DNA of 64,000 bases from Pseudomonas fluorescens (GTDB taxonomy: Bacteria > Pseudomonadota > Gammaproteobacteria > Pseudomonadales > Pseudomonadaceae): positions 310,001 to 374,000 of the forward strand of contig NZ_CABVHJ010000001.1 of the NCBI RefSeq assembly GCF_902497745.1, given 5' to 3'. Shown piece by piece: positions 23,992-33,501 of this stretch. Both the position numbers and the translations under genes were made by a program. Positions within the stretch are counted from its first letter, which is position 1. Each line of letters opens with the position of its first letter. The notes under the pieces were generated by a model that saw nothing but the letters and a program-made list of their open reading frames with translations, was not told where the DNA came from and searched no databases.

Positions 23992-26649
23992 TCAGGCGAA
24001 CTCGCAGGTCACGCTGGCTTCGCCGTCGAGCGTGGCGTGCACGCGCTTGAGGCTTTCACCGGCGGCCATGGCGTCGAGCAGACGATCCGCAACCAGCGGC
24101 AAAACGTGCTGGTCGAGCAGATGGTCGATCAGGCGCGCGCCGCTGTCGCTTTGCGTGCAACGCTCGGACAGGTGATCGACGAGGTTCTGGCACCAGCTGA
24201 AATCCAGCTGACGACGGTTGAGGCGCTCGCCGAGACGACCGAGTTTGATCTCGATCAGCTCGCGCAATACCGGGCCGCCGACCGGGTAGTAAGGCACCAC
24301 TTTCATCCGCGCCAGCAGCGCCGGTTTGAAGTGTTTGCTCAGCACCGGGCGAATGGTTTCTTCGAGAACTTCAGCGGTCGGGCGTGCGCCGTTCTCGCAG
24401 AGGTCGCTGATCTTGTCGCTGCCGAGGTTCGAGGTCATCAGGATCAAGGTGTTGCGGAAGTCGATCTCGCGACCTTCACCATCGTTGGCCACGCCTTTGT
24501 CGAAGATTTGGTAGAACAGGTTGAGCACGTCCGGGTCAGCCTTTTCGACTTCATCGAGCAACACCACCGAGTACGGTTTCTGCCGCACGGCTTCGGTGAG
24601 CATGCCGCCCTCGCCGTAACCGACGTAGCCCGGTGGTGCACCGATCAGACGAGAAACGGTGTGCTTCTCCTGGAATTCGGACATGTTGATGGTCGTGATG
24701 AAACGATCACCGCCGTACAGCAAGTCAGCGAGGGCCAGGGCGGTTTCGGTTTTGCCGACGCCGCTTGGACCGACCAGCAGGAACACGCCCACTGGTGCGT
24801 CAGGCTTGTTCAGGCCTGCAGCGGTGGCGCGCATCGAGCGGTCCAGTGCGTGCACAGCTTGTTCCTGACCACGGATGCGCGTGCGCAGGTCGGTGGCGAA
24901 GCTGGCAACTTTGGCGTTGTGTTCGCGGGCCAGTTGCGCCAATGGCACGCCGGTCCAGGCGCTGATCACTTCGGCGACTAGACGCGGGCACACTTCGAAG
25001 CTGACCAGACGCTCCTTGACCTGTGCGGCGGTCAGGGCGCTGTGGGTTTCGTTCAGCTGGGCTTCCAGCGCTTCGACGCTTTGGCCGTCTTCGACTTCGG
25101 CGGCAACGGTTTCGATTACGGTGCCTTCGGCGTCTTCTTCAACGGTGACCACTGGCTCAACGGCTGCCGCTTCGCGGGCCTTGGCCAGTTGCTGACGCAG
25201 TTCCAACAGGCGCTCGGCCAGTTGCTTCTGTTCAGTCCACAGGGTTTCCAGCGCAACCATTTCAGTTTCGGCTTCGTCCAGACGTGCTTCCAGTGCCTCC
25301 AGCGCTTCGTGGTCGATCAGCAGACCGGCTTCGGCATCGCGGCGCAGCGCCTGACGCTGGCGGCCACCTTCGGCCAGTTCGCCACGTAGACGCTCAAGGC
25401 TTTCCGGAGCGGCGGCGAGGCTGATGCGTACGCGGGCGCATGCGGTGTCGAGAACGTCGACGGCTTTGTCCGGCAGTTGCCGACCGGCCAGATAACGCGC
25501 GGACAATTCCGCCGCCGAGACCACCGCGTCATCACGCAGATAGATGCCGTGGCTCTTCTCGTAAACCTGGGCCAGACCACGGAGGATGGTCACCGCTTCG
25601 CTGACGGTCGGTTCGTGCAATTGCACTGGCTGGAAACGACGGGCCAGCGCCGGGTCTTTCTCGAAGTATTTCTTGTACTCGGCCCAAGTGGTGGCGGCGA
25701 TGGTGCGCAATTCGCCACGAGCCAGCGCTGGCTTCAGCAGGTTGGCCGCGTCGGAACCGCCAGCGTTGCCGCCAGCGCCGATCAGGGTGTGGGCTTCGTC
25801 GATGAACAGAATGATCGGTTTCGGCGAGGCTTTGACTTCGTCGATCACGCCTTTGAGACGACGTTCGAATTCACCTTTGACGCTGGCACCTGCCTGCAGC
25901 AGGCCCATGTCCAGCGACAGCAGTTCAACGCCTTTGAGCACTTGCGGCACTTCACCGGCGGCGATGCGCGAAGCCAGGCCTTCGACGATCGCGGTCTTGC
26001 CGACACCGGCCTCACCAACGACGATCGGGTTGTTTTTGCGGCGACGGGCGAGGATGTCGACCATCTGGCGGATCGCGCCATCACGGCACAGCACCGGGTC
26101 GAGTTTGCCGTCGCGGGCCTGTTGGGTCAGGTTGTGAGTGAAGCGCTGCAGCAGCGATTCGCCCTGCGCGGCCGGTTTGCCGTTAGCGGCCGGTTGCTCT
26201 TTTTGCGACAGGGCAAATTCCTTCAGGCGATCGATGTTCAACTTGGCGAGCAGCGGCTGATAACGGCTGCCGGCGTAGCGCATCGGGTTGCGCAGCAGCG
26301 CAAGAATCAGCGCGGCGTCTTCGACCTGGGTCTGGCCCAGTTCGAGGTTGGCCACCAGCAGCGCGTCTTGCAGCCACTGCACCAGTTCCGGGGCGAACAC
26401 CGGGTTACGCGAAGCGCTGTGTTCGACGCGCGATTGCAGCGCGGCGCTGAGTTCACCGGCGTCGACGTCTGCATCCTGCAGTGCGCGCGACAACAAGCCA
26501 TTCGGACGCTCGAGCAGGCCGAGCATCAAATCTTCGACGAGGATCTTGCTGCCGCCACGGGCCACGCAACGCTCGGCCGAACGCTCCAGATCACGACGGG
26601 TTTCGGCGTCCAGCGCCTGGATGAGTTGTTGCAGGTCTACGTTGATCAT
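23992..26649 (-). CDS. clpV: T6SS sheath-recycling ATPase ClpV (TssH)
   Basis: An 885-residue double AAA+ ATPase of the ClpB/Hsp100 type that disassembles contracted TssBC sheaths. The N-domain (to about 150) binds the sheath. The first ATPase has VVGEAGVGKTAIVEGLA and IILFIDEAHTLIGAGG; the second has LVGPSGVGKTETALALADLL and SVVLLDEVEKADPDV. A coiled middle domain, rich in Glu, Ala and Leu, lies between. Length is as expected. It follows tssG by 11 bases and precedes the sigma-54 activator by 10. Confidence 0.97.
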   Translation of the reverse strand: MINVDLQQLIQALDAETRRDLERSAERCVARGGSKILVEDLMLGLLERPNGLLSRALQDADVDAGELSAALQSRVEHSASRNPVFAPELVQWLQDALLVANLELGQTQVEDAALILALLRNPMRYAGSRYQPLLAKLNIDRLKEFALSQKEQPAANGKPAAQGESLLQRFTHNLTQQARDGKLDPVLCRDGAIRQMVDILARRRKNNPIVVGEAGVGKTAIVEGLASRIAAGEVPQVLKGVELLSLDMGLLQAGASVKGEFERRLKGVIDEVKASPKPIILFIDEAHTLIGAGGNAGGSDAANLLKPALARGELRTIAATTWAEYKKYFEKDPALARRFQPVQLHEPTVSEAVTILRGLAQVYEKSHGIYLRDDAVVSAAELSARYLAGRQLPDKAVDVLDTACARVRISLAAAPESLERLRGELAEGGRQRQALRRDAEAGLLIDHEALEALEARLDEAETEMVALETLWTEQKQLAERLLELRQQLAKAREAAAVEPVVTVEEDAEGTVIETVAAEVEDGQSVEALEAQLNETHSALTAAQVKERLVSFEVCPRLVAEVISAWTGVPLAQLAREHNAKVASFATDLRTRIRGQEQAVHALDRSMRATAAGLNKPDAPVGVFLLVGPSGVGKTETALALADLLYGGDRFITTINMSEFQEKHTVSRLIGAPPGYVGYGEGGMLTEAVRQKPYSVVLLDEVEKADPDVLNLFYQIFDKGVANDGEGREIDFRNTLILMTSNLGSDKISDLCENGARPTAEVLEETIRPVLSKHFKPALLARMKVVPYYPVGGPVLRELIEIKLGRLGERLNRRQLDFSWCQNLVDHLSERCTQSDSGARLIDHLLDQHVLPLVADRLLDAMAAGESLKRVHATLDGEASVTCEFA

Positions 26650-26660
26650 GGCTCACGTCC

Positions 26661-27668
26661 TTAATGAATTTTGCTGCCCAGGGTCACCACGCCGTCCGCT
26701 TTTTCGCGGCCCAGCCAACTGGTCCAACCGAGGCGACAGGCGTTCTGCTCACCGATGCGCAGTTCGCGGATTTCTTCCTGGCGCAGAACCAGGCGGATGT
26801 CGTAATCGAGCGGGTCACGCAGGGTGAACCGCACCAGCGCGCAGAGCGGCTGGTAACCGAAACCGATCGGCAGGAATTCATGGAATCGCTGCCAGTCGAG
26901 TTCGGTGATGTGAATGCGGAATTTGCCGCTGCGGTCGCGCACGTGTTCGCCGAGCACGAGGTCTTCGCCGAGCAGGCTGTTGGCGCGGCCCAAACGATTG
27001 CGCTGCTCTTCGAGAATTTCCACGCGGCGCTCGATGCACTGCTCGATGACCAGGTCTTCGTGCTTGAAGTAGTAACGCAGCACGGCTTCGATCAGCGCCG
27101 CCGAGTGCGCCCGCAAGCTGAGCAAGCCGAGGTACGGCAGCAGGCGTTTCCAGTTGAGTTCCTTGGCCTTGCGAATCTCGTCGCCGCCCAGACCGATCAG
27201 GGCGAACAGTTGCGAGGAGAACGGATCGATCGCACCGCTCTGAAAGCTCGCGCGGTAGCGATACTTGCGCCAGATCGGCAGCATCAGCCGTTGCAGGCGA
27301 TGGTGGAACAGGTCGAGGAAGTTGCGCGTCGGGTTGCCGTCCTCGCTGTCGCCCAAGGCCTGTTCGCCGTAGAACGCCGGCAACGGCGAACCGGAACCGA
27401 CCAGGCCGATCAGGTTGAAACGCATGCGCGCGCGCATCTGCCCGTGCTCTTCGAAAAACTCGACGCGATCGACGTCGCTGCGCGGAAAGCCCAGGCTCGG
27501 GTTGGCCTGGAACTCCACGTGGTCGTACAGATCGTCTTCGCTCAGGTGCGGGTGTGCCTCGCGCAGCCGGTCGATCACCAGCAGCACGGCCTGAAACAGC
27601 GAGTACTCGCGTATTACCTTGGTCAGCCCGCTTAAAGCAGGGGCTGCAGGCCCATACGTGGTGTCCAT
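26661..27668 (-). CDS. tssG: T6SS baseplate protein TssG
   Basis: A 335-residue TssG (VasB/ImpH type), which with TssF builds the baseplate wedge. Family features include FQAVLLVIDRLREAHPHL, VEFQANPSLGFPRSDVDRVE, GLVGSGSPLPAFYGEQAL and the closing DPLDYDIRLVLRQEEIREL. Its start lies 37 bases inside the end of tssF, an overlap longer than the usual four bases but common for this gene pair. Confidence 0.96.
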   Translation of the reverse strand: MDTTYGPAAPALSGLTKVIREYSLFQAVLLVIDRLREAHPHLSEDDLYDHVEFQANPSLGFPRSDVDRVEFFEEHGQMRARMRFNLIGLVGSGSPLPAFYGEQALGDSEDGNPTRNFLDLFHHRLQRLMLPIWRKYRYRASFQSGAIDPFSSQLFALIGLGGDEIRKAKELNWKRLLPYLGLLSLRAHSAALIEAVLRYYFKHEDLVIEQCIERRVEILEEQRNRLGRANSLLGEDLVLGEHVRDRSGKFRIHITELDWQRFHEFLPIGFGYQPLCALVRFTLRDPLDYDIRLVLRQEEIRELRIGEQNACRLGWTSWLGREKADGVVTLGSKIH

Positions 27669-29419
27669 TGGTACACCTCTCCCTGTGTGCTTTTTACGCG
27701 CAGCTCATGGAATGAATTGAGACTGGCGTAAAGCGCGAAAAACTCGTTAAGAACCGAAGCGAAAACGAACAGGTCGCCTTCGCCGATATACCCTTCCGGG
27801 TCGATGGTCAGTTCGGTGCGCAAACCGCGCACCGGCAACCCACGGTGCAAGCGGTCGACGTGGTGATGCTTGATGTGTTTGAGGCCGCCGAGCAGGCGTT
27901 TGCTGACCTTCTCCGCATGCTGGTCGTAGTAGCGCGGCAGGTCGTAGGTTTCGAGAATCACCTTCAACGCATTGACGTCGGCCAGCGACAGATAGTTAAG
28001 CGACATGTTGCTGATCAGCTTCCACAGGAAGTCACGGTTCAGCGGTGGCGCGAAACTCGACGTGGCCGGGGTGATGTTGCGGAAACTCAAGAACTCCGGC
28101 GTCTCCTCGCAGGCCATGCAGATGTCGCCAAGCTTGAGCTTGCGCGGCAGGTTCTGGTTGGTGCAGATCAGCTCGATCGACAGGGTTTCGTGGGCTTCGG
28201 TGTGGCGGATGCCGAAGCTCAGGTAAGTGTCGAGGCCGTCGTGCAGCAAGGACGAACGCTGGCGGATGCTGTAATGCGGACGGCTGTTGGGCACGTCGAA
28301 ACTCGGGTCGTGCTCGAAGGATTCGAACGGCACGTATTCCTGATAACCGAGGCCGCCGGGCTTCCAGCCGGTCACGGTCTCCACCGAGAACACGCCGCAG
28401 TTTTCCAGATCGTATTCCGCCGGCAGCAGCAGGTATTCGTCCTGCTTGCCGTCGAGGCGGATCGGCAGCGCGTCGTGGGCGAACAGGTTGGCAATCGGCG
28501 TGCAGAACAGCTTCACGTTATCCAGGGTCGGGCGCATGCGCATGATGCCGCTCTTGCGGATATCGAAGCGCAACTCCAGCCCGCGCATCTGCTTGAGGGT
28601 GTCTTCCGGCAGCGCGTTGATGATGTCCAGACCATTGACGTCGACGAACAGGAATTTGTCCTGAAAGGCGAAGTATTCCTGCAGGTAGCGATAGCCGCGG
28701 AAGGTGTTCAGCGGATACGGGATCAACGCTTCTTCTTCGGCAAAGCCCACCGGTTTGACCCGATCACCGGGAATCTTGAACGCCATCGGTTTGCCGCTGA
28801 CGCCATCAATCGGTTTGCCGGCGCCGTCGAGCGGGATCAGTTCGATGCCCTCGAGGTTGCGCAGCAGGCTCAGGTAGAGCATCTGGCTGATGTAGCGCTC
28901 GCCGGCAAAGTGCAGACGCAGTTTGCTCAGTTCCAGCTCACCGAGGTGGCCGTCGGCACTCATTTCCAGACGCAGGCTGAGCAGCGAGCCGTCGCCCTTC
29001 ACCGAGTAATTCAGCGCAGCCAGATCCAGTGGCAACACTTCGGTCGGGTAGCAAGTACGGAAGCGGCAACGCACGTCTTCGATCGGCTTGCTTTCAATCG
29101 GCGTATCGCGCTCGACGCGCAACGCCGGCCCGGATCGCTTGAGCGGATCGAACTGCAAAATGCTGAACGCCGGCAGCGGGCGCATGTAGTTCGGCCACAA
29201 CAGTTGCATCAGCGAATGGCTGAGTTCCGGCAGCTCGTCATCTAGCTTCTGGCGCAGGCGCCCGGTGAGAAACGCAAAGCCTTCGAGCAACCGCTCCACG
29301 TCCGGATCCCGCCCGGCCTGGCCCAGATACGGCGCCAACGCCGGACTACGCTCGGCGAAACGGCGACCGAGTTGGCGCAGTGCGGTGAGTTCGCTTTGGT
29401 AGTAGTGGTTAAAGGACAC
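27632..29419 (-). CDS. tssF: T6SS baseplate protein TssF
   Basis: A 595-residue TssF (VasA/ImpG type). The N-terminus SFNHYYQSELTALRQLGRRF and the block SPALAPYLGQAGRDPDVERL are hallmarks, as is the conserved LTGRLRQKLDDELPEL that follows. It forms the wedge with TssG and TssE around the VgrG hub. Translation starts with GTG at 29419, preceded by AGGCAGGTAA. The gene is separated by 27 bases from the last of three small membrane genes upstream. Confidence 0.96.
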   Translation of the reverse strand: MSFNHYYQSELTALRQLGRRFAERSPALAPYLGQAGRDPDVERLLEGFAFLTGRLRQKLDDELPELSHSLMQLLWPNYMRPLPAFSILQFDPLKRSGPALRVERDTPIESKPIEDVRCRFRTCYPTEVLPLDLAALNYSVKGDGSLLSLRLEMSADGHLGELELSKLRLHFAGERYISQMLYLSLLRNLEGIELIPLDGAGKPIDGVSGKPMAFKIPGDRVKPVGFAEEEALIPYPLNTFRGYRYLQEYFAFQDKFLFVDVNGLDIINALPEDTLKQMRGLELRFDIRKSGIMRMRPTLDNVKLFCTPIANLFAHDALPIRLDGKQDEYLLLPAEYDLENCGVFSVETVTGWKPGGLGYQEYVPFESFEHDPSFDVPNSRPHYSIRQRSSLLHDGLDTYLSFGIRHTEAHETLSIELICTNQNLPRKLKLGDICMACEETPEFLSFRNITPATSSFAPPLNRDFLWKLISNMSLNYLSLADVNALKVILETYDLPRYYDQHAEKVSKRLLGGLKHIKHHHVDRLHRGLPVRGLRTELTIDPEGYIGEGDLFVFASVLNEFFALYASLNSFHELRVKSTQGEVYQWTPRMGLQPLL

Positions 29420-29446
29420 GGGTTACCTGCCTGGTAGTGGAACGCA

Positions 29447-29872
29447 TCAAAAAAATATCCTGTAGAGCGCGACCGTCACGCCGGCACAGACGTAACCGCC
29501 AATCAGGAGAAACGGCACAATCGAGATCCAGCCGTACGCCATGTAAGCGTCACTGGACGGCCCGACGACCAGACTGAACAAGCCATACAGCATCCATGGC
29601 ACGGCGTAGAACGGGATGAACTTCACCGGCGCCCACCAAACCATCCGCAGCGCCTGTTGCTCATTGCGGCTCTGCGCCGATCGGGACATCCACAGCGAAA
29701 AGCCCAGAAGCCCGGGAATTCCCCACCACAACAGGTACTGCCAATAAATCCCGGACGACTCGGGTGTTGAATACTCGCCATTCCACAGGTCATAGGAACT
29801 GATCGCCAACACCGCCAGCAATGGCCACCACAAGGCGCCCATGAAGAAGCTCAGTTGCGCACGACTAAGCAT
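29447..29872 (-). CDS. Small four-helix membrane protein of the PAAR cassette, unknown function
   Basis: A 141-residue integral membrane protein, not recognised. Four hydrophobic segments can be seen, around FFMGALWWPLLAVLAIS, YWQYLLWWGIPGLLGFSLWM, KFIPFYAVPWMLYGLFSLVV and VPFLLIGGYVCAGVTVALYR. It contains many tryptophans and no enzyme motif. It overlaps the preceding membrane gene by 8 bases, is the last of three such genes between PAAR and tssF, and shows the same strand and packing as the T6SS operon. Possible roles are immunity to a PAAR-linked toxin or a structural accessory; neither is shown. Confidence 0.75.
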   Translation of the reverse strand: MLSRAQLSFFMGALWWPLLAVLAISSYDLWNGEYSTPESSGIYWQYLLWWGIPGLLGFSLWMSRSAQSRNEQQALRMVWWAPVKFIPFYAVPWMLYGLFSLVVGPSSDAYMAYGWISIVPFLLIGGYVCAGVTVALYRIFF

Positions 29873-30281
29873 GAGCAGGGCCCGCAGGCGACGTCTGCCG
29901 CATCAACGCAAGTCTTTCCCAACGCAGTTCAATCACCTGCGTGAGCAGAATTGCCAACAACGTAACGCCCCCCTGGGCCACGGTGTAGAACAGCGCACGT
30001 AGCGGGTTGTCCGGCACCATCATGAACAGAATCCAGGCAACCATCAGAGCGAGCAGACCGAGCTTGGCCCACAGGTTCGGGATGATCGCGGCCAGCGCGT
30101 TTATGCCAAAAAATATGTAGATGAACATGTAGTGGGCGATGCCAATCGCCACGCCACGGGTGGTGAATCCGCCGTTGAAAGCCTTGTAGGCCACAACCAC
30201 TGCGTTATTCAGAAACACGTAGGCCACGCATCCCGCCGCGTGGATCGCCAGACAGAGTGCAAGACGCGCGTAGATATTCAT
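29865..30281 (-). CDS. Small four-helix membrane protein of the PAAR cassette, unknown function
   Basis: A 138-residue protein with about four membrane segments (ALCLAIHAAGCVAYVFLNNA, the stretch around YMFIYIFFGINALAAIIP, LGLLALMVAWILFMMV and AQGGVTLLAILLTQVI), ending in a short basic tail. Not recognised. Its ATG overlaps the TGA of the upstream single-span gene by 4 bases (ATGA) and its end overlaps the next gene by 8, so the three small genes are translated together. No toxin or transport motif is visible. Confidence 0.75.
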   Translation of the reverse strand: MNIYARLALCLAIHAAGCVAYVFLNNAVVVAYKAFNGGFTTRGVAIGIAHYMFIYIFFGINALAAIIPNLWAKLGLLALMVAWILFMMVPDNPLRALFYTVAQGGVTLLAILLTQVIELRWERLALMRQTSPAGPAHA

Positions 30282-30655
30282 CGCTGCGCCACTCCCTGTT
30301 TTTTCGACGTGATCGCCATCGCCGAATACACATAGAGTTCGACGCCGTCATAGCCGCCAATGGCTGCAGCGCTCAATGGGTAGCTGTCCCGTGTGCCGTA
30401 TCGAACCCAACCCTCAGTCCACATTCCGCCATTCTCGTGGCGAATCTCGACGTAATAGTCCGGCGCCTCGTTCCTGGTCACTTCGACGAATACCCCACCA
30501 TCCTCGGCGCCAATCCACAACGCGTGGGGATGAGCGAACAGCTTTGGTTCGGTCGAGCTTTCCATCCGCAACAGCAGCGCGAAGCCGACCAGAATCGCCA
30601 GCAAACCGACCGAGCTGAGAAAAGCGATGAGACATTGCCAGGCTCTGAGTTTCAT
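30278..30655 (-). CDS. Single-span membrane protein with periplasmic domain, PAAR cassette, unknown function
   Basis: A 125-residue protein. The ATG at 30655 is chosen because it starts MKLRAWQCLIAFLSSVGL, one membrane segment ending near LLLRM; the longer frame adds an unconvincing N-terminus. The remaining 90 residues should face the periplasm and are rich in Glu, Tyr and Gly (APDYYVEIRHENGGMWTEGW, VELYVYSAMAITS). No family is recognised. It is the first of three coupled genes following PAAR by about 90 bases. A small anchored periplasmic domain would suit an immunity protein, but no obvious toxin lies next to it. Confidence 0.72.
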   Translation of the reverse strand: MKLRAWQCLIAFLSSVGLLAILVGFALLLRMESSTEPKLFAHPHALWIGAEDGGVFVEVTRNEAPDYYVEIRHENGGMWTEGWVRYGTRDSYPLSAAAIGGYDGVELYVYSAMAITSKKQGVAQR

Positions 30656-30745
30656 CGAGCCGACCCGAACATGTGCGTCATGGACAGAACGCCCCGCTAT
30701 CGACTGTCCATGAACGAACAACGCCACTCAGGTGTTTCTTAGTCA

Positions 30746-31036
30746 TCAGCTCGACCCTGGCGAATTGCCGATAATCACCGTCCCGGAACCTGCCGTGACC
30801 TTGTTGCCGTGAATACCAACCGAACCCACGGTCGCGGCCGCTTTGCCGTTAATCAACACCGTGGTCGCCAGATCGCCGACCATCGCACCACCACACGCAG
30901 AGGCATCGCCTTGGCGGGCGGCCGCGAGGCCGTCGAAGAACACGTCGCCGGAACCGGCGGCGATCGGGTTGGTACCGTGGCCTGGAAGTGGGCAAGCGGT
31001 GGGGTCGGATACGCGTGCTGCGGGTTTGCCAGACAT
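30746..31036 (-). CDS. PAAR-domain T6SS spike-tip protein
   Basis: A 96-residue PAAR protein, the sharpened cone that caps VgrG. It opens with KPAARVSDPTACPLPGHG and continues with regular beta repeats (GDVFFDGLAAARQGDASAC; GKAAATVGSVGIHGNKVTAG; GSGTVIIGNSPG). His and Cys residues (His20, Cys48, His75 region) are placed to bind the tip zinc. It has no N- or C-terminal toxin extension. It is encoded inside the core operon between tssE and the three membrane genes, which is not the arrangement I know from the P. aeruginosa H2 cluster. Confidence 0.94.
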   Translation of the reverse strand: MSGKPAARVSDPTACPLPGHGTNPIAAGSGDVFFDGLAAARQGDASACGGAMVGDLATTVLINGKAAATVGSVGIHGNKVTAGSGTVIIGNSPGSS

Positions 31037-31047
31037 CGGGGATCTCC

Positions 31048-31455
31048 TTAGGTGACCTTCACTTGACCGCTGCCATCCAGGCGCGCGGAAAAACTGACCT
31101 GACGCTTGAACCCTTCAACTTCCAGCAGACCTTCGATGCTGAAGGCCAGGCGAAGTTGATCGTGGTCACGCGGCAGGGAAATGACACGCACGTTGCTCAG
31201 GCGCGGCTCGTAGGCTTCGATGAAGTTTTCGATGGCCAGACGGGCCTGACTCAGGGAGTCGTGCAGGCTCAGACGCATGTCATTGAGATCGGGCAACCCG
31301 TAGTCGGCCAGCGTTTGCACGCTGCCGGCCCGGGTGCTGAGCATTTTGGCCAGATGGGCAGCCACTGACGCCATGGCACAAGCCTCAAGGCTGTTGCCCT
31401 TGCGTAGTTGCGCGTCGCCGTTGAGGCGTTCGAACAGGCTGCCGTATCCGTCCAT
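31048..31455 (-). CDS. tssE: T6SS baseplate protein TssE (gp25-like)
   Basis: A 135-residue gp25-like protein that initiates sheath polymerisation on the baseplate. The opening GSLFERLNGD, then LADYGLPDLNDMRLSLHDSL, and YEPRLSNVRVISLPRDHDQL with the ExR-type core (EAYEPRLSNV) are as expected. It follows tssC by 9 bases and precedes PAAR by 11. Confidence 0.95.
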   Translation of the reverse strand: MDGYGSLFERLNGDAQLRKGNSLEACAMASVAAHLAKMLSTRAGSVQTLADYGLPDLNDMRLSLHDSLSQARLAIENFIEAYEPRLSNVRVISLPRDHDQLRLAFSIEGLLEVEGFKRQVSFSARLDGSGQVKVT

Positions 31456-31464
31456 GAGTTGCTC

Positions 31465-32940
31465 TTACTCTTTGTCCAGCTTGCCAACCAGCGACAGGGT
31501 GAAATCGGCACCCATGTACTTGAAGTGCGGACGCACGTTCAAGCTCACGCGGTACCAGCCCGGCTCGCCTTCAACGTCGCTGACGATCACTTGCGCAGCG
31601 CGCAGCGGACGACGGCCACGGACTTCGGCGCTCGGGTTTTCCTGGTCGGCGACGTACTGACGGATCCACTTGTTCAGTTCCAGCTCGAGGTCGGTACGCT
31701 CTTTCCACGAACCGAGTTGCTCGCGCTGCAGCACTTTCAAGTAGTGAGCCAGGCGGTTGACGATCATCATGTACGGCAGTTGGGTGCCGAGCTTGTAGTT
31801 CAGCTCTGCCGCCTTGCCTTCTGCGCTGATGCCGAAGAACTTCGGCTTCTGCACCGAGCTTGCGGAGAAGAACGCCGCGTTGTCGGAGCCTTTACGCATG
31901 GTCAGGGAGATGAAGCCTTCCTCGGCCAGTTCGTATTCACGACGGTCGGAAACCAGAACTTCAGTAGGAATCTTGGTTTCGATTTCGCCCATGCTTTCGA
32001 AGTGGTGCAGAGGCAGATCTTCAACCGCGCCACCGCTCTGCGGGCCGATGATGTTCGGGCACCAGCGGAATTTGGCGAAGCTGTCGGTCAGCTTGGTGCC
32101 GAACGCGTAAGCGGTGTTGCCCCACAGGTAGTGCTCGTGGCTGTTGGCAACGGTTTCCTTGTACACGAACGATTTGACCGGGTTTTCTTCCGGATCGTAC
32201 GGGTTACGCAGCAGGAAACGCGGCACGGTCAGGCCAACGTAGCGGGAGTCTTCCGAGGTACGGAAGCTCTGCCATTTGGCGAATTGCGGGCCTTCGAAGT
32301 GGTCTTTCAGATCTTTCAGATCCGGCAGGCCGGTGAAGCTTTCCAGACCGAAGAATTTCGGGCCGGCAGCAGCGATGAACGGCGCGTGGGACATGCACGA
32401 AACGCTGGCGACGTACTGCATCAGCTTGACGTCTGGCGAGCTTGGCGACATGTAGTAGTTAGCGATGATCGCGCCCACAGGCTGACCACCGAACTGGCCG
32501 TATTCAGCGGTGTAGATGTGCTTGTACAGGCCCGACTGCATGACTTCCGGCGAGTCTTCGAAATCGTCCAGCAGGTCTTCTTTGGAGACGTTGAGGATTT
32601 CGATCTTGATGTTTTCGCGGAAGTTGGTGCGGTCGACCAGCAACTGCAGACCACGCCACGACGATTCCAGAGCCTGGAAGTCCGGGTGGTGCAGGATTTC
32701 GTCCATCTGACGGCTGAGCTTGGCATCGATCTCGGCGATCATGCGGTCAACCATGGCCTTCTTGACCGGCTCACCGTTGTTCTGCGGCTTGAGCAGTTCT
32801 TCGATGAACGCCGACACACCGCGCTTGGCGATGTCGTAGGCTTCGTCGTCCGGAGTCAGACGGGTTTCGGCGATGATGCTGTCGAGAATGCTGTATTCGC
32901 CGCTGGCGGCGCTCTTCTCTTGTGCTGCGCTAGTGCTCAT
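31465..32940 (-). CDS. tssC: T6SS contractile sheath large subunit TssC (VipB)
   Basis: A 491-residue sheath protein that polymerises with TssB around the Hcp tube. Strong family blocks are visible: HHPDFQALESSWRGLQLLVD, SKEDLLDDFEDSPEVMQSGL, AEYGQFGGQPVGAIIANYYM and PRFLLRNPYDPEENPVKSF, with a C-terminus including FTLSLVGKLDKE. Length is typical. It follows tssB by 25 bases. Confidence 0.98.
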   Translation of the reverse strand: MSTSAAQEKSAASGEYSILDSIIAETRLTPDDEAYDIAKRGVSAFIEELLKPQNNGEPVKKAMVDRMIAEIDAKLSRQMDEILHHPDFQALESSWRGLQLLVDRTNFRENIKIEILNVSKEDLLDDFEDSPEVMQSGLYKHIYTAEYGQFGGQPVGAIIANYYMSPSSPDVKLMQYVASVSCMSHAPFIAAAGPKFFGLESFTGLPDLKDLKDHFEGPQFAKWQSFRTSEDSRYVGLTVPRFLLRNPYDPEENPVKSFVYKETVANSHEHYLWGNTAYAFGTKLTDSFAKFRWCPNIIGPQSGGAVEDLPLHHFESMGEIETKIPTEVLVSDRREYELAEEGFISLTMRKGSDNAAFFSASSVQKPKFFGISAEGKAAELNYKLGTQLPYMMIVNRLAHYLKVLQREQLGSWKERTDLELELNKWIRQYVADQENPSAEVRGRRPLRAAQVIVSDVEGEPGWYRVSLNVRPHFKYMGADFTLSLVGKLDKE

Positions 32941-32965
32941 TGTGTTGGCTTCCTTGGCTGGAGTC

Positions 32966-33469
32966 TCAGGCGTCCGGGGCTGCGGCGTTCAGGCCCAGCT
33001 CACCGAGTACGCGACCGCGGGATTCGTCGTCGGCGAGCACGCCTTCGATCGCTTTACGGAACGCAGGTGCGTTACCCAGCGGGCCTTTGAGGGCCACCAG
33101 CGCATCGCGCAGTTCCATCAGTTTTTTCAGCTCAGGCACTTGCTCGACCAGGCTGGCCGGGTTGAAGTCCTTCATCGAATTGACGCGCAGTTGCACGCCC
33201 AACTCTTCAGTGCTGCCTTCTTCCTGCAGACGGTTCGGCACGTTCATCGTCAGGCTAAGCTCTTGCTTGGCCAGCACTTCGTCGAAGGTCATCTTGTCGA
33301 TGCTGATCGGCTTGCGATCTTCGATCTTGCGCTCGTCCTTGCGGTGGGTGTAGTCACCAATTGCCAGCAGCTTCAGCGGCAGTTCAATCTCTTCCTGAGC
33401 ACCGCCGGTGGCGGGTTTGAAGGTGACGTTGATGCGTTCCTTGGGGGCTACCGAGCCTTCTTTGGCCAT
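32966..33469 (-). CDS. tssB: T6SS contractile sheath small subunit TssB (VipA)
   Basis: A 167-residue partner of TssC. It starts MAKEGSVAPKERINVTFKP and contains EIELPLKLLAIGDYTHRKDE and the helix that ClpV recognises further on. The ATG at 33469, with AAGGAGA just upstream, is chosen; the longer frame prepends an Arg/Pro-rich stretch not seen in the family. It lies 32 bases after tssA. Confidence 0.97.
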   Translation of the reverse strand: MAKEGSVAPKERINVTFKPATGGAQEEIELPLKLLAIGDYTHRKDERKIEDRKPISIDKMTFDEVLAKQELSLTMNVPNRLQEEGSTEELGVQLRVNSMKDFNPASLVEQVPELKKLMELRDALVALKGPLGNAPAFRKAIEGVLADDESRGRVLGELGLNAAAPDA

Positions 33470-33501
33470 GGCTTTTCTCCTTGCGGTTGTGGCCCTGGGG
33501 C

